Source: Vibrio sp. RE88 (GTDB lineage Bacteria; Pseudomonadota; Gammaproteobacteria; Enterobacterales; Vibrionaceae). From it: a stretch of DNA of 64,000 nucleotides. The stretch covers positions 1 to 64,000 of the forward strand of contig NZ_VTYQ01000015.1 of assembly GCF_013113835.1 (NCBI RefSeq), read 5' to 3'. The notes under the pieces are model-generated. The model was not told the origin of the DNA, did not search any database, and saw only the letters and a list, made by a program, of their open reading frames with translations. This document shows, one piece after another, positions 47,347-56,206 of the stretch (position 1 is the first letter of the stretch; each line of letters opens with the position of its first letter). A program made the translations under genes and the position numbers.

Positions 47347-49470
47347 ATGCATCAATATCTTGCGGTTACGTCCAACGGTTTGGAAAACTTGTTGGTTGAA
47401 GAGTTAACTAAGCTAGGGATCACAAATGCCAAACCTGTTCAAGCAGGGGTACGCTTTAAAGCATCAAATGAGCAAATTTATCGTTGTTGCTTATGGAGTC
47501 GCTTAGCGTCGCGTTTCGTTCGTGTGCTATCTGAGTTCACTTGTAACGATGATATGGATCTCTATCTAGCAACGTCTTCCGTGAACTGGGTAAATCAATT
47601 CCATAGTTCAAAGATGTTTGTTGTTGATTTCAATGGTACCAACCGTGAAATCCGCAATAGCCAGTACGGTGCAATGAAAGTGAAAGATGCTGTAGTGGAT
47701 AGCTTCGAGAAAAAGAACTTGCCAAGGCCGTCGATCAGTAAAGATCGTGCAGATCTTCGCATCCATGTTCGTCTACATCGCGATAAAGCGATTCTTGGTG
47801 TGGATATGGTGGGTGGTGGCCTGCATCAACGCGGTTATCGTCCAGAGTCTGGTCGTGCGCCACTTCGGGAAACCTTAGCTGCTGCGATTATTCTACGTAG
47901 TGGCTGGAGTGCTGATAAGCCTCTATTAGACCCTATGTGTGGTTCAGGCACGCTATTGATTGAGGCGGCCATGATGGCGGCAAACATGGCACCTGGCGTA
48001 AACCGCGAGAAATGGGGCTTCGAATCACTAGAAGACTTTGAACCTGAGCTTTGGGCAGAGATTAAATCGGAAGCAGCAGTACAGGCGAGAAGGGGCGTCA
48101 AAAAAGTTGACACTAAGTTTTTCGGCTTTGATAACGACGCGCGAGTGCTTAAAACCGCAAAAGACAACGCGCGTCGAGCAGGTGTCGATTCTCTGATTGA
48201 ATTTAATCTTGGCGATGCTGCGCAAGTTAAGCGTCCTCAAGAGTTTGAAGCGGGTGTTATTGTTTCAAACCCACCATACGGTGAGCGTTTAGGAACGCAT
48301 CCAGGTCTAATCGCTCTGTACACCGCATTTGGTGCTCAACTGAAATCTGAATTCGGTGGCTGCCAAGCGTCTATTTTCTCTAGTTCTGATGAGCTTCTAA
48401 GCTGTTTACGCATGCGTGCAGATAAGCAGTTTAAACTGAATAATGGTGCGTTACCTTGTCACCAGAAGAATTACTCGATTAGTGATCGCCCGGTAGAAAA
48501 TAAAGGTGACAATGTCACTGAATCGGTGATCGCACCTGATTTTTCTAACCGCTTGAAGAAAAATATTGCCAAAATTGGCAAATGGGCGCGTAAAGAAGAA
48601 CTCGATTGTTATCGAATTTATGACGCAGATTTACCTGAGTACAATGTTGCGATAGATGTGTATCTCGATCACCTTGTTATCCAAGAATATGCAGCGCCTA
48701 AGAACATCCCTGAAGAAAAAGCAAAACGTCGTTTGACGGATATCATTCGTGCAGCGATTCAAGTGACGGGCACGGAAGCAAACAAGGTTGTCCTTAAAGT
48801 CCGTGAGAAGCAAAAGGGCCGCTCACAGTATCAGAAGCTCTCCCAAGAATCTGAAACCATGTATGTTAATGAATATGGCGTTAAGTTGATCGTTAATTTG
48901 CACGATTACCTCGATACAGGGCTGTTCCTTGATCATAAGATTACTCGTCGCAAGCTTGGTGAAATGGCCAAAGGTAAAGATTTCTTAAACTTGTTTGCTT
49001 ACACGGGCTCGGGCACAGTTCATGCGGCTTGTGGTGGTGCTAAATCGACGACGACAGTGGACATGTCAAATACCTATCTCGAATGGGCGAAAGAAAACAT
49101 GAAGCTCAACGGGCAAGTAGGACGTCAGCACCGATTTGAACAGGCTGACTGCCTTCAGTGGTTAGATAGCTCGACTGCACAGTTTGATCTTATCTTTATT
49201 GATCCTCCAACATTCTCTAACTCTAAGAGAATGGAGCAGAGCTTTGATATTCAGCGAGACCATATTCAACTGATGAAAAACCTTAAGCGACTTTTACGTC
49301 CAGGTGGAACCATCGTATTCTCGAACAATAAACGACAGTTCAAAATGGATATGGAAGCTCTGGGTGAATTGAGCCTCAATGCGAAGAACATATCGAGTCA
49401 AACTCTGCCGCTAGACTTTTCTCGTAATAAACATATTCACAACTGCTGGATTGTGACTCACACAGAATAG
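47347..49470 (+). CDS. rlmL: RlmKL, bifunctional 23S rRNA methyltransferase
   Basis: This 707-residue fusion has a THUMP domain (residues about 45-155). The first methyltransferase, RlmL, makes m2G2445; its SAM loop is LDPMCGSGTLLIEAA and its catalytic motif SNPPYGERLG. The C-terminal methyltransferase, RlmK, makes m7G2069; its SAM loop is NLFAYTGSGTVHAA and its motif IDPPTFSNSKRM. Length matches E. coli RlmKL (702). A matS site lies within the coding sequence at 48506. The glutaredoxin-like gene follows 11 bp downstream, and uup after it, so the three probably share a transcript. Confidence 0.96.
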   Translation: MHQYLAVTSNGLENLLVEELTKLGITNAKPVQAGVRFKASNEQIYRCCLWSRLASRFVRVLSEFTCNDDMDLYLATSSVNWVNQFHSSKMFVVDFNGTNREIRNSQYGAMKVKDAVVDSFEKKNLPRPSISKDRADLRIHVRLHRDKAILGVDMVGGGLHQRGYRPESGRAPLRETLAAAIILRSGWSADKPLLDPMCGSGTLLIEAAMMAANMAPGVNREKWGFESLEDFEPELWAEIKSEAAVQARRGVKKVDTKFFGFDNDARVLKTAKDNARRAGVDSLIEFNLGDAAQVKRPQEFEAGVIVSNPPYGERLGTHPGLIALYTAFGAQLKSEFGGCQASIFSSSDELLSCLRMRADKQFKLNNGALPCHQKNYSISDRPVENKGDNVTESVIAPDFSNRLKKNIAKIGKWARKEELDCYRIYDADLPEYNVAIDVYLDHLVIQEYAAPKNIPEEKAKRRLTDIIRAAIQVTGTEANKVVLKVREKQKGRSQYQKLSQESETMYVNEYGVKLIVNLHDYLDTGLFLDHKITRRKLGEMAKGKDFLNLFAYTGSGTVHAACGGAKSTTTVDMSNTYLEWAKENMKLNGQVGRQHRFEQADCLQWLDSSTAQFDLIFIDPPTFSNSKRMEQSFDIQRDHIQLMKNLKRLLRPGGTIVFSNNKRQFKMDMEALGELSLNAKNISSQTLPLDFSRNKHIHNCWIVTHTE
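48506..48518. promoter_or_regulatory. Perfect matS site inside rlmKL
   Basis: GTGACAATGTCAC matches GTGACRNYGTCAC exactly. It is in coding sequence, as many E. coli matS sites are. Confidence 0.75.
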
Positions 49471-49481
49471 TAGGCCAAAAA

Positions 49482-49724
49482 TTGATCACACTATACAGTA
49501 CAGAAGGATGCCATCTTTGTGAGATGGCGTTTGAGCTTTGCCAACAAGCAAACATTGCAGAGAAAGTTGAAGTTGTCGATATTGCTTTCGATGATGGTCT
49601 ATTTTCTCGTTACGGCGTCACGATTCCCGTTTTAAACGTAAGCGGTGAAGAGCTGAACTGGCCGTTTGACTTACAAGAACTACAAAACTGGTTAGAAAAG
49701 AATGGCATTAGTTACCATAAATAA
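49482..49724 (+). CDS. Glutaredoxin-like protein (DUF836)
   Basis: This 80-residue thioredoxin-fold protein has a CHLC redox motif at residues 10-13 and a cis-Pro loop at TIPVL. The start is a TTG, since no ATG lies upstream of the CXXC and the next ATG would remove it. It matches the glutaredoxin-like DUF836 family found next to uup in gammaproteobacteria. Its last 23 bases overlap uup. The redox partner is unknown. Confidence 0.85.
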   Translation: MITLYSTEGCHLCEMAFELCQQANIAEKVEVVDIAFDDGLFSRYGVTIPVLNVSGEELNWPFDLQELQNWLEKNGISYHK

Positions 49725-51618
49725 CGGATTGCTGGCATACGGTGATCATCCGCTACTCGATAACGCAGACTTTGCACTTCAGGAAAACGAGCGAGTTTGT
49801 CTGGTTGGCCGAAACGGAGCAGGTAAGTCCACCTTAATGAAGGTGCTGGCTGGCGAAGTTATTCTGGATGACGGAAAGTTGACCGTGACTCAGGATGTGG
49901 TCGTCTCTCGGCTAGAACAAGACCCTCCACGCAACCAAGAAGGGACGGTATTCGATTACGTAGCTGGTGGATTGGCAGAAATAGGTGAGCATTTGAAGAT
50001 CTACCAAGATCAGCTCGATCTGATTGCTGTTGACCCATCAGAGCAGAACATCAATAAACTTGCCCGTATTCAGGAGCAGCTAGAGCATACTGGAGCTTGG
50101 CGTTTTGAAGACCGTATCAAGAACGTGCTCGCTGCGCTTAAACTCGATGGTCACACTAAACTAACCGACCTCTCTGGTGGTTGGCAGCGTAAAGCCGCGC
50201 TTGCACGTGCTTTGGTTCGTGATCCTGATGTACTTCTATTAGATGAGCCAACTAACCACCTTGATGTCACAACGATTGAATGGTTAGAAAACTTCCTCAA
50301 AGACTTCCGTGGCTCGATTATCTTTATCTCTCACGATCGTGCGTTCATCAAATCTATGGCGACACGTATTGTCGATCTCGATCGCGGCAAACTGGCTTCC
50401 TTCCTAGGTAACTACGACAACTACCTAGTCGATAAAGAAGAGATGCTAAGAGTCGAAGAGATGCAAAATGCAGAATTCGATAAAAAACTTGCTCAAGAAG
50501 AAGTTTGGATTCGTCAAGGCATTAAGGCTCGTCGTACACGTAACGAAGGGCGCGTACGTGCGCTTAAGAAGCTACGAGAAGAGCGAAGCGATCGCCGTGA
50601 AGTACAAGGCAAAGCGAATATTCAGATTGATGATGCGTCACGCTCAGGCAAGATTGTCTTCGAAGCAAAGAATATCAACTATGACATTGAAGGTAAGTCG
50701 ATAGTTAAGGATTTCTCTTTCAATATCATGCGTGGTGACCGTATCGCACTGATTGGCCCAAATGGATGTGGTAAGAGTACTTTATTAAAATTACTGCTTG
50801 GCGATCTCACACCAGACTCAGGTCGACTTCATTGTGGTACTAAACTTGAAGTCGCTTATTTCGATCAATACCGAGAAATCTTAGATCCTGAGAAGTCTGT
50901 TATCGATAACTTGGCAGATGGTAAACAAGAAGTGATGGTCGGTGGACGCCAACGCCATGCACTTAGTTACTTGCAAGACTTTTTGTTTGCGCCTAAGCGA
51001 GCTCGCACACCGGTAAAAGCGTTGTCGGGCGGTGAAAAAAATCGACTTTTACTGGCACGTATCTTCCTAAAAGCGAACAACTTATTAGTTCTCGATGAAC
51101 CGACCAACGATTTAGATATCGAAACATTGGAACTTTTGGAGGATTTGCTTGCCAATTATCAGGGTACGTTGTTGCTTGTCAGCCACGATCGTCAGTTTGT
51201 CGACAACACAGTGACGACTAGTTGGATTTTTGAGGGTGAAGGTGAAATCGAAGAGTTTGTCGGTGGCTACCATGATGCCCAGCAGCAACGTGAACAAACG
51301 AAGAAAGCTCGTGCGGTTGAAAAACCAATCAAAGCTGAGAAACAGGTTGAGGAATCTCCCAAAACAGCGCCAGTAAAGAGCAAGCCTAAGAAGTTATCCT
51401 ATAAACTGCAGCGTGAACTTGAAGTGCTGCCGGCAAAACTCGAAGAATTGGAAGCTGAGATAGAATCAATGCAAGAGCAGGTGAATGATCCTGACTTTTT
51501 CTCTCAGCCAGTAGAGCAGACACAACCGATTTTAGATAAACTTTCTGCGGTAGAGCAGGAACTTGAAGTTGCTTTCGAACGCTGGGAAGAGCTCGAAGCA
51601 ATGCAACAGGAAAGTTAA
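49702..51618 (+). CDS. uup: Uup, ABC-F ATPase
   Basis: This 638-residue soluble ABC-F protein has two ATPase domains and no membrane segments. Domain 1 has GRNGAGKST (residues 36-44), LSGGWQRKAALARAL and LLDEPTNHLD. Domain 2 has GPNGCGKST, LSGGEKNRLLLARIF and VLDEPTNDLD. A charged linker sits between them, and the C-terminal coiled coil (about residues 565-635) is typical of Uup. ABC-F proteins act on ribosomes; Uup loss in E. coli raises precise transposon excision. It overlaps the upstream glutaredoxin-like gene, so translation is coupled. Confidence 0.95.
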   Translation: MALVTINNGLLAYGDHPLLDNADFALQENERVCLVGRNGAGKSTLMKVLAGEVILDDGKLTVTQDVVVSRLEQDPPRNQEGTVFDYVAGGLAEIGEHLKIYQDQLDLIAVDPSEQNINKLARIQEQLEHTGAWRFEDRIKNVLAALKLDGHTKLTDLSGGWQRKAALARALVRDPDVLLLDEPTNHLDVTTIEWLENFLKDFRGSIIFISHDRAFIKSMATRIVDLDRGKLASFLGNYDNYLVDKEEMLRVEEMQNAEFDKKLAQEEVWIRQGIKARRTRNEGRVRALKKLREERSDRREVQGKANIQIDDASRSGKIVFEAKNINYDIEGKSIVKDFSFNIMRGDRIALIGPNGCGKSTLLKLLLGDLTPDSGRLHCGTKLEVAYFDQYREILDPEKSVIDNLADGKQEVMVGGRQRHALSYLQDFLFAPKRARTPVKALSGGEKNRLLLARIFLKANNLLVLDEPTNDLDIETLELLEDLLANYQGTLLLVSHDRQFVDNTVTTSWIFEGEGEIEEFVGGYHDAQQQREQTKKARAVEKPIKAEKQVEESPKTAPVKSKPKKLSYKLQRELEVLPAKLEELEAEIESMQEQVNDPDFFSQPVEQTQPILDKLSAVEQELEVAFERWEELEAMQQES

Positions 51619-51624
51619 CAAATA

Positions 51625-53304
51625 ATGAGTAGTAAAATCTTTAAATTATCGTCCATTACATTAGCTGTAGCCGCTTCTTTTGGAGCGCATGCCGCGATTT
51701 ATAATGTCGTCGAAATTTCAGAATCTTCGAGCAATTCCCATGGACAGGGTGGATATACCACGGAGTACTATGGAACAGCTGTCGAGCAAGGAAATACAAC
51801 GGGAAATCCAGATCTAGGTTGTTTTGCTAGTAGTGCTTCATGCAGTAGTGCTGACTTTAAAATTGCGGCAGAAACACGCAACTGGAAGGAAGGTATTAGC
51901 TATAGGGAAGAAGCACCATTTGCAATGGATAACGCATTTAACTATGTTGATGATCAATCGGATTTCGAAAACTACTGCTACGCTCAACTTCGTTATGCGA
52001 CTTGTAATACATGGGCTGAAGATGAGTGGAATGGATACGCGAAAGAGATCGCAAATGACTTTACTAACTCTATCGCATTTGTTGAGAATCAAACAGAAGT
52101 ATCTACAACTAATGCAGTTATCAATAGCTTAAATGGAACTGATCCTGTCGGCAACAAACGTGATGGAAGTACAAGAAATGTAGCGTTTGTTGGCTCTTCT
52201 AGTTTGACTACACCAACGGGTTCTCCTACCGTTGTGCAAACTAGGGCGTGGAAAACCGATGGCACGTATACCGTTGGTAGCGTTTCTCGTCAACAAGACA
52301 CTGATGGGAACGGTACACACTTCTACTCTAAGGGGAGCATTTGGGATAGCTCATCTGGGGTGAAAGAGATAGGCTTTGGAAATGGTGGTGTCGAGCGAGA
52401 TGGTAACACGCTCGGGCAGGCGAGTATCAGAGATTTTAAAGTGGATGGTACGACCTTTTATGGGGTAGGTTACAATACTTATTCAGACCAACGAATGGAT
52501 GCTACTGTGTTTGTTGGTGATATGAGTGCTGATCCCAACGATGTTACACAATGGGTATTTAATACAAATGATATTAATGCTGTTTCTAATGCACAGAGCG
52601 GCTCTGACTATATTTACAGCAACTCAGTAGTTTCATCTATCAACGACAACTTTGTAGCGGTTGGTAGTGCAAAACGAGCAGGCGATAAACCCCAAAATCG
52701 TGCTGCTTCAAATAGACTCTTTTATGTTTCTGACGTGAAAAGTAGCTCTCCGGCTGCGACCTATTTTAGTGGTGGCATTTTCTTTGATGGCGCTGGTGGC
52801 ACAATGGGAAGCATAAACAATTTTAACGAAGTAGTTGGTAGCGTTGATATCAGTAGTGCTGCCGAAGTTGATGGAACAGAGCGCGCTAAGCGTGCGTTTA
52901 TTAATCCATTAGATGCGACTAATACGAAATCTACGCGTCGTTCTTCTATATTTGATAGCAAAGCTTGGATTCTAGATGATCTAACTAATGATGGCTCTGC
53001 ATCTTCAGTCAATAACCGCTATCGGATTATCGATGCCTCTGATATCAACGATGCGGGGGTTATCTCGGCTACGGCTATTAAATGTGAAAATGGGTACGAT
53101 ACAACGGAAGTCGATTCATACTGTCAAGGTGGGGCTGTGAACGTAGAGAAAGTTGTTGCCGTTAAGCTTGTTCCTATCGCCGGTAATGGTAAAGATAATA
53201 TTCAATCTCGTGGCTATCGAACTGAGACAGTTGATCGCCAAGGCGGTTCACTGGGCTTTCTAGCTCTGACTCTACTTGGTTTCTTAGGGTTCCATAGAAA
53301 GTAG
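51625..53304 (+). CDS. DUF3466 secreted protein with GlyGly-CTERM-like tail
   Basis: This 559-residue protein has a signal peptide ending AHA (residues 1-24) and the opening IYNVVEISES characteristic of the DUF3466 family. The middle is rich in Ser, Thr, Asn and Gly, with short repeats of the FVGSS/AVGSA/VVGSV type. The C-terminus GGSLGFLALTLLGFLGFHRK has Gly-Gly, a hydrophobic helix and a basic end, the layout of GlyGly-CTERM sorting signals processed by rhombosortase. This suggests outward secretion and surface processing, by inference. It lies six bases after uup and ends with a terminator. Confidence 0.88.
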   Translation: MSSKIFKLSSITLAVAASFGAHAAIYNVVEISESSSNSHGQGGYTTEYYGTAVEQGNTTGNPDLGCFASSASCSSADFKIAAETRNWKEGISYREEAPFAMDNAFNYVDDQSDFENYCYAQLRYATCNTWAEDEWNGYAKEIANDFTNSIAFVENQTEVSTTNAVINSLNGTDPVGNKRDGSTRNVAFVGSSSLTTPTGSPTVVQTRAWKTDGTYTVGSVSRQQDTDGNGTHFYSKGSIWDSSSGVKEIGFGNGGVERDGNTLGQASIRDFKVDGTTFYGVGYNTYSDQRMDATVFVGDMSADPNDVTQWVFNTNDINAVSNAQSGSDYIYSNSVVSSINDNFVAVGSAKRAGDKPQNRAASNRLFYVSDVKSSSPAATYFSGGIFFDGAGGTMGSINNFNEVVGSVDISSAAEVDGTERAKRAFINPLDATNTKSTRRSSIFDSKAWILDDLTNDGSASSVNNRYRIIDASDINDAGVISATAIKCENGYDTTEVDSYCQGGAVNVEKVVAVKLVPIAGNGKDNIQSRGYRTETVDRQGGSLGFLALTLLGFLGFHRK

Positions 53305-53321
53305 GTTAAATTTTAATCTAG

Positions 53322-53357
53322 GGCACAGGTTCACATTTTTGGATCTGTGCCTTTTTT
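53322..53357 (+). terminator. Terminator of the uup-DUF3466 transcript
   Basis: The stem GGCACAG/CTGTGCC is followed by six T. Confidence 0.85.
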
Positions 53358-53468
53358 ATACCTTGAGAAAGGCGGATTTTTGATCGATTCTTAATTGTGG
53401 AGTCATAAAAGCTCCACAAAAAGTTAATAGTAGTACGTTAGAAAAACTTTATGTATGAGGACGACACT

Positions 53469-53642
53469 ATGAAGAGACAAAAGCGTGACCGCTTAGAAAG
53501 AGCTCAGTCTCAAGGCTATAAAGCAGGCTTAAATGGCCGCTCAACGGACTCATGTCCTTACCAACAGATGGATGCTCGATCTTATTGGCTCGGTGGTTGG
53601 CGCGATGCCAGGGAAGACAAACACTCTGGTCTCTACAAATAA
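53469..53642 (+). CDS. rmf: Rmf, ribosome modulation factor
   Basis: It encodes 57 residues from the ATG at 53469, chosen because GAGG lies nine bases upstream and the protein then begins MKRQKRDRLERAQSQGYKAG as the family does. Rmf binds 70S ribosomes near the peptide exit and pairs them into inactive 100S dimers in stationary phase. The motif DSCPYQQMDARSYWLGGWR is intact. In E. coli rmf also adjoins fabA; the same order is kept here, with convergent ends and terminators for both. Confidence 0.96.
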   Translation: MKRQKRDRLERAQSQGYKAGLNGRSTDSCPYQQMDARSYWLGGWRDAREDKHSGLYK

Positions 53643-53676
53643 AAGACTCAATCCACATACGACATAAGGAACAAAC

Positions 53677-53703
53677 AAAAACCCCAACAATTGGGGTTTT
53701 TGT
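53677..53703. terminator. Bidirectional terminator after rmf
   Basis: An 11-bp stem (AAAAACCCCAA/TTGGGGTTTTT) has a three-base loop. Confidence 0.88.
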
Positions 53704-53744
53704 TTAGTTACTTAACGCACTATAACTAAATATTTTGCTGACAA

Positions 53745-53770
53745 AAAAGCGACTCAAGAGAGTCGCTTTT
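53745..53770 (-). terminator. Terminator of fabA
   Basis: The stem AAAAGCGACT/AGTCGCTTTT has a 6-base loop. T-rich sequence follows on the minus strand. Confidence 0.85.
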
Positions 53771-53785
53771 AAAAAGTATTCTAAA

Positions 53786-54304
53786 TTAGAAAGAAGATGT
53801 GTCTTGGAACAAGCCAACTTTAAGATCTTTCGCTACGTAGATCTCTTTTCCATCTACAAGTACACGACCGTCAGCTAGGCCCATAACAAGCTTGCGATTT
53901 ACAACACGCTTCATATGAATCTCATATGTGACTTTCTTCGCTGTCGGTAGAATTTGACCTGTGAACTTCACTTCGCCAACACCAAGAGCACGGCCTTTAC
54001 CTTTACCGCCAACCCAGCCAAGGAAGAAACCCACTAGCTGCCACATTGCGTCAAGGCCTAGACAGCCAGGCATTACTGGGTCACCAGGGAAGTGGCAATC
54101 AAAGAACCATAGATCTGGAGTAATATCGAGTTCTGCTAGAATCAGACCTTTACCGAAATCACCTTCAGTTTCAGACATCTTAGTCACGCGGTCCATCATC
54201 AGCATGTTTGGTGCTGGAAGCTGAGGATAGCCTGGGCCAAATAGTTCGCCTTGGCTTGAAGCTAGTAGATCTTCGCGGTTATAAGAATCACGTTTGTTTT
54301 GCAT
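53786..54304 (-). CDS. fabA: FabA, 3-hydroxydecanoyl-ACP dehydratase/isomerase
   Basis: It encodes 172 residues from the ATG at 54304 with GGAG upstream; a TTG two codons earlier is less likely. Catalytic His71 is in CHFPGDPVMPG and Asp85 in GLDAMWQ. FabA dehydrates 3-hydroxyacyl-ACP and isomerises the C10 trans-2 product to cis-3, the branch point for unsaturated fatty acids. The upstream region has FabR-like and FadR-like sites, so regulation by both is likely. Confidence 0.97.
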   Translation of the reverse strand: MQNKRDSYNREDLLASSQGELFGPGYPQLPAPNMLMMDRVTKMSETEGDFGKGLILAELDITPDLWFFDCHFPGDPVMPGCLGLDAMWQLVGFFLGWVGGKGKGRALGVGEVKFTGQILPTAKKVTYEIHMKRVVNRKLVMGLADGRVLVDGKEIYVAKDLKVGLFQDTSSF

Positions 54305-54338
54305 TATCAATTACTCCAAATTTTGATAGCAGCATGTT

Positions 54339-54356
54339 AGTGAACACGTGTACGCC
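54339..54356 (-). promoter_or_regulatory. Putative FabR operator at fabA
   Basis: Read on the minus strand, GGCGTACACGTGTTCACT matches the E. coli FabR consensus as I recall it (AGCGTACANNTGTTCGCT) at 14 of the 16 defined positions. It lies about 35 bp before the fabA ATG. Confidence 0.6.
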
Positions 54357-54357
54357 A

Positions 54358-54373
54358 AACAACTCCGATCAGT
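54358..54373 (-). promoter_or_regulatory. Putative FadR operator at fabA
   Basis: Minus-strand ACTGATCGGAGTTGTT resembles the FadR site AACTGGTCGGACCTGTT and lies directly upstream of the FabR-like site. In E. coli FadR activates fabA from such a position. Confidence 0.5.
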
Positions 54374-54395
54374 CTAAATGTGACTAATCTTTGTT

Positions 54396-56039
54396 CTAAG
54401 AGAACCAGTTTTTGATGCGCTCCACAAATCCTTGAGGAAGTTCATGTTTTTCAAAGTTTTCAATTCGTTCCGCGATCTTATGAATCACGCTTGTTTCATC
54501 ATTGCCACGGAAAGGCTTGCCCATAATGATAGGAATTGCTTCATCAACGGTTTCGACAGACCAGATGTGAAACTCATCATTCTTAATGCTTTCTACTACA
54601 TCTTTATGAAGGGCTAAGTGTTTTAGATTCGTTTTAGGAAGAATGACGCCTTGTTTGCCCGTAAAGCCCTGATGCTTACAAACACGATAGAAACCTTCAA
54701 TTTTCTCATTTAAGCCACCAACTGCTTGAACTCGACCAAATTGGTCTACCGCACCAGTCACTGCGATCTGTTGATTAATCGGGTATTCAGATAGGGCACT
54801 TACAAAAGAGCACAGCTCGGCGAGCGTGGCGCTGTCTCCGTCGACTTCGCAATAGGACTGTTCAAATACAACTGAGGCCGAATAAGGTAGCGGTTCATCC
54901 AACTGTAGAGCGCTTGAAACAAATGCTTGCATGATCATCATGCCTTTTGCATGGAGGTTACCACCTAGCTCAGCTTTCCGTTCTACATCGGAAATATCGC
55001 CGTCACCAAAATGGATAACACATGAAATACGCGCTGGCTCACCATAAGAAAGCGGGTGTCCGGAAACATCAATGACGGTTAAACCGTTGACCTGGCCAAC
55101 ACATTCACCTTGGGTTTCAATGATTACCTGTCCATCTAAGATGTCTGATAAGGCGCGCTCGGGCAGGTAAGACTCGCGCTGGTACTTCGCATCTAATGCC
55201 TGGTCTAGTGCACTCTCATCAATTATCTGGTCGTTGGCATGGAGTGAAGCTTCCTGAAATATCGATAGGTACCACAGAGGTTCGATCGGCATATAGCGTT
55301 GATCTTCAGTGTACCTAGCTCCCGCAACCATTAATCTATGAATCGCTTCGCAAGAGAGGGTTGGTAGACTGTGTTCTTTCAGCAGAGAGGACAAGTAACC
55401 CAGATAGAGTTCTATGGATTGTTCACTTAACGTGATTTCGTGTTCAACCTCTGTATAAGCAGCTAAGCCCGTATAGAGTTCACCATCCATGTATTCTAGA
55501 TCTGCAATTTGGTCTCTGTCGCCAACGACAACGAGTTTTACATCATAAGAATTGCTTGGAAGATCGTTAGCAATATTGCGTGGTGTCGTATTGATTGGGC
55601 TAACACTCTCACCTAGAAAAACCGATTTGAATACAGGCCAACTGCTTGGATTAGCGAGAAGCATATTAGCGGAAACGATCAAGAATCCACCATCAGCTTT
55701 GGCTAATAATCCTTTCTTGTGTGCGATAATTTCGCCAGATTTATTACACGAATAGGTACCAAGAAGTTCGTTTATGTTGATGCTTTCTGTTGAAATGACG
55801 CTACTGTCAGAAACGAAAGATAAACTACGCTTAATATTGGAACGGTAGAAAGCGTTGTCTGGCGAGTTTACAACGAGAATTCTGGCAAAACCTCTAATAG
55901 CAGCAAAAGTAGATAAGGCTTGCTTTAGTCGAGGCTGAACGTCAAGAAAACCCACACTGGGTAGGCTTTCAAATCTCGATATTACATCGTCATAACTTGT
56001 GTATTGTGGAGTGACTGCACGCCAGCTTTCTTGGATCAT
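54396..56039 (-). CDS. ycbZ: Lon-like protease without a Walker A motif (YcbZ-type)
   Basis: It encodes 547 residues from the ATG at 56039; a TTG precedes it directly. The C-terminal third is a Lon-type serine protease: catalytic Ser lies in VDGDSATLAE and Lys in GGLNEKIEGF. The N-terminal half has the position of a AAA domain, but where a P-loop would be it reads VVNSPDNAFYRSN, so ATP use is doubtful. A helical lid-like part (EAIHRLMVAGARYTEDQRYM) is retained. The E. coli homologue YcbZ sits beside fabA and matP in the same order. Substrates are unknown. Confidence 0.9.
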   Translation of the reverse strand: MIQESWRAVTPQYTSYDDVISRFESLPSVGFLDVQPRLKQALSTFAAIRGFARILVVNSPDNAFYRSNIKRSLSFVSDSSVISTESININELLGTYSCNKSGEIIAHKKGLLAKADGGFLIVSANMLLANPSSWPVFKSVFLGESVSPINTTPRNIANDLPSNSYDVKLVVVGDRDQIADLEYMDGELYTGLAAYTEVEHEITLSEQSIELYLGYLSSLLKEHSLPTLSCEAIHRLMVAGARYTEDQRYMPIEPLWYLSIFQEASLHANDQIIDESALDQALDAKYQRESYLPERALSDILDGQVIIETQGECVGQVNGLTVIDVSGHPLSYGEPARISCVIHFGDGDISDVERKAELGGNLHAKGMMIMQAFVSSALQLDEPLPYSASVVFEQSYCEVDGDSATLAELCSFVSALSEYPINQQIAVTGAVDQFGRVQAVGGLNEKIEGFYRVCKHQGFTGKQGVILPKTNLKHLALHKDVVESIKNDEFHIWSVETVDEAIPIIMGKPFRGNDETSVIHKIAERIENFEKHELPQGFVERIKNWFS

Positions 56040-56168
56040 CAACAGTATTCATGTACTTGAAAAGGTCAGAAATTATATAGAAAAACGGCTAAGTATGACA
56101 TAGCGAATTCAATGTGATGATCTAGGTCGATTTTTCTACAATAAAGATTGTAACTAAAGTGATGGTGA

Positions 56169-56181
56169 GTTACGCTGTCAC
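56169..56181. promoter_or_regulatory. Near-matS (one mismatch) in the matP leader
   Basis: GTTACGCTGTCAC differs from GTGACRNYGTCAC only at position 3. It lies 26-38 bases before the matP start codon. Confidence 0.45.
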
Positions 56182-56206
56182 CCAAATTGAATGGAAACTG
56201 CTTACA

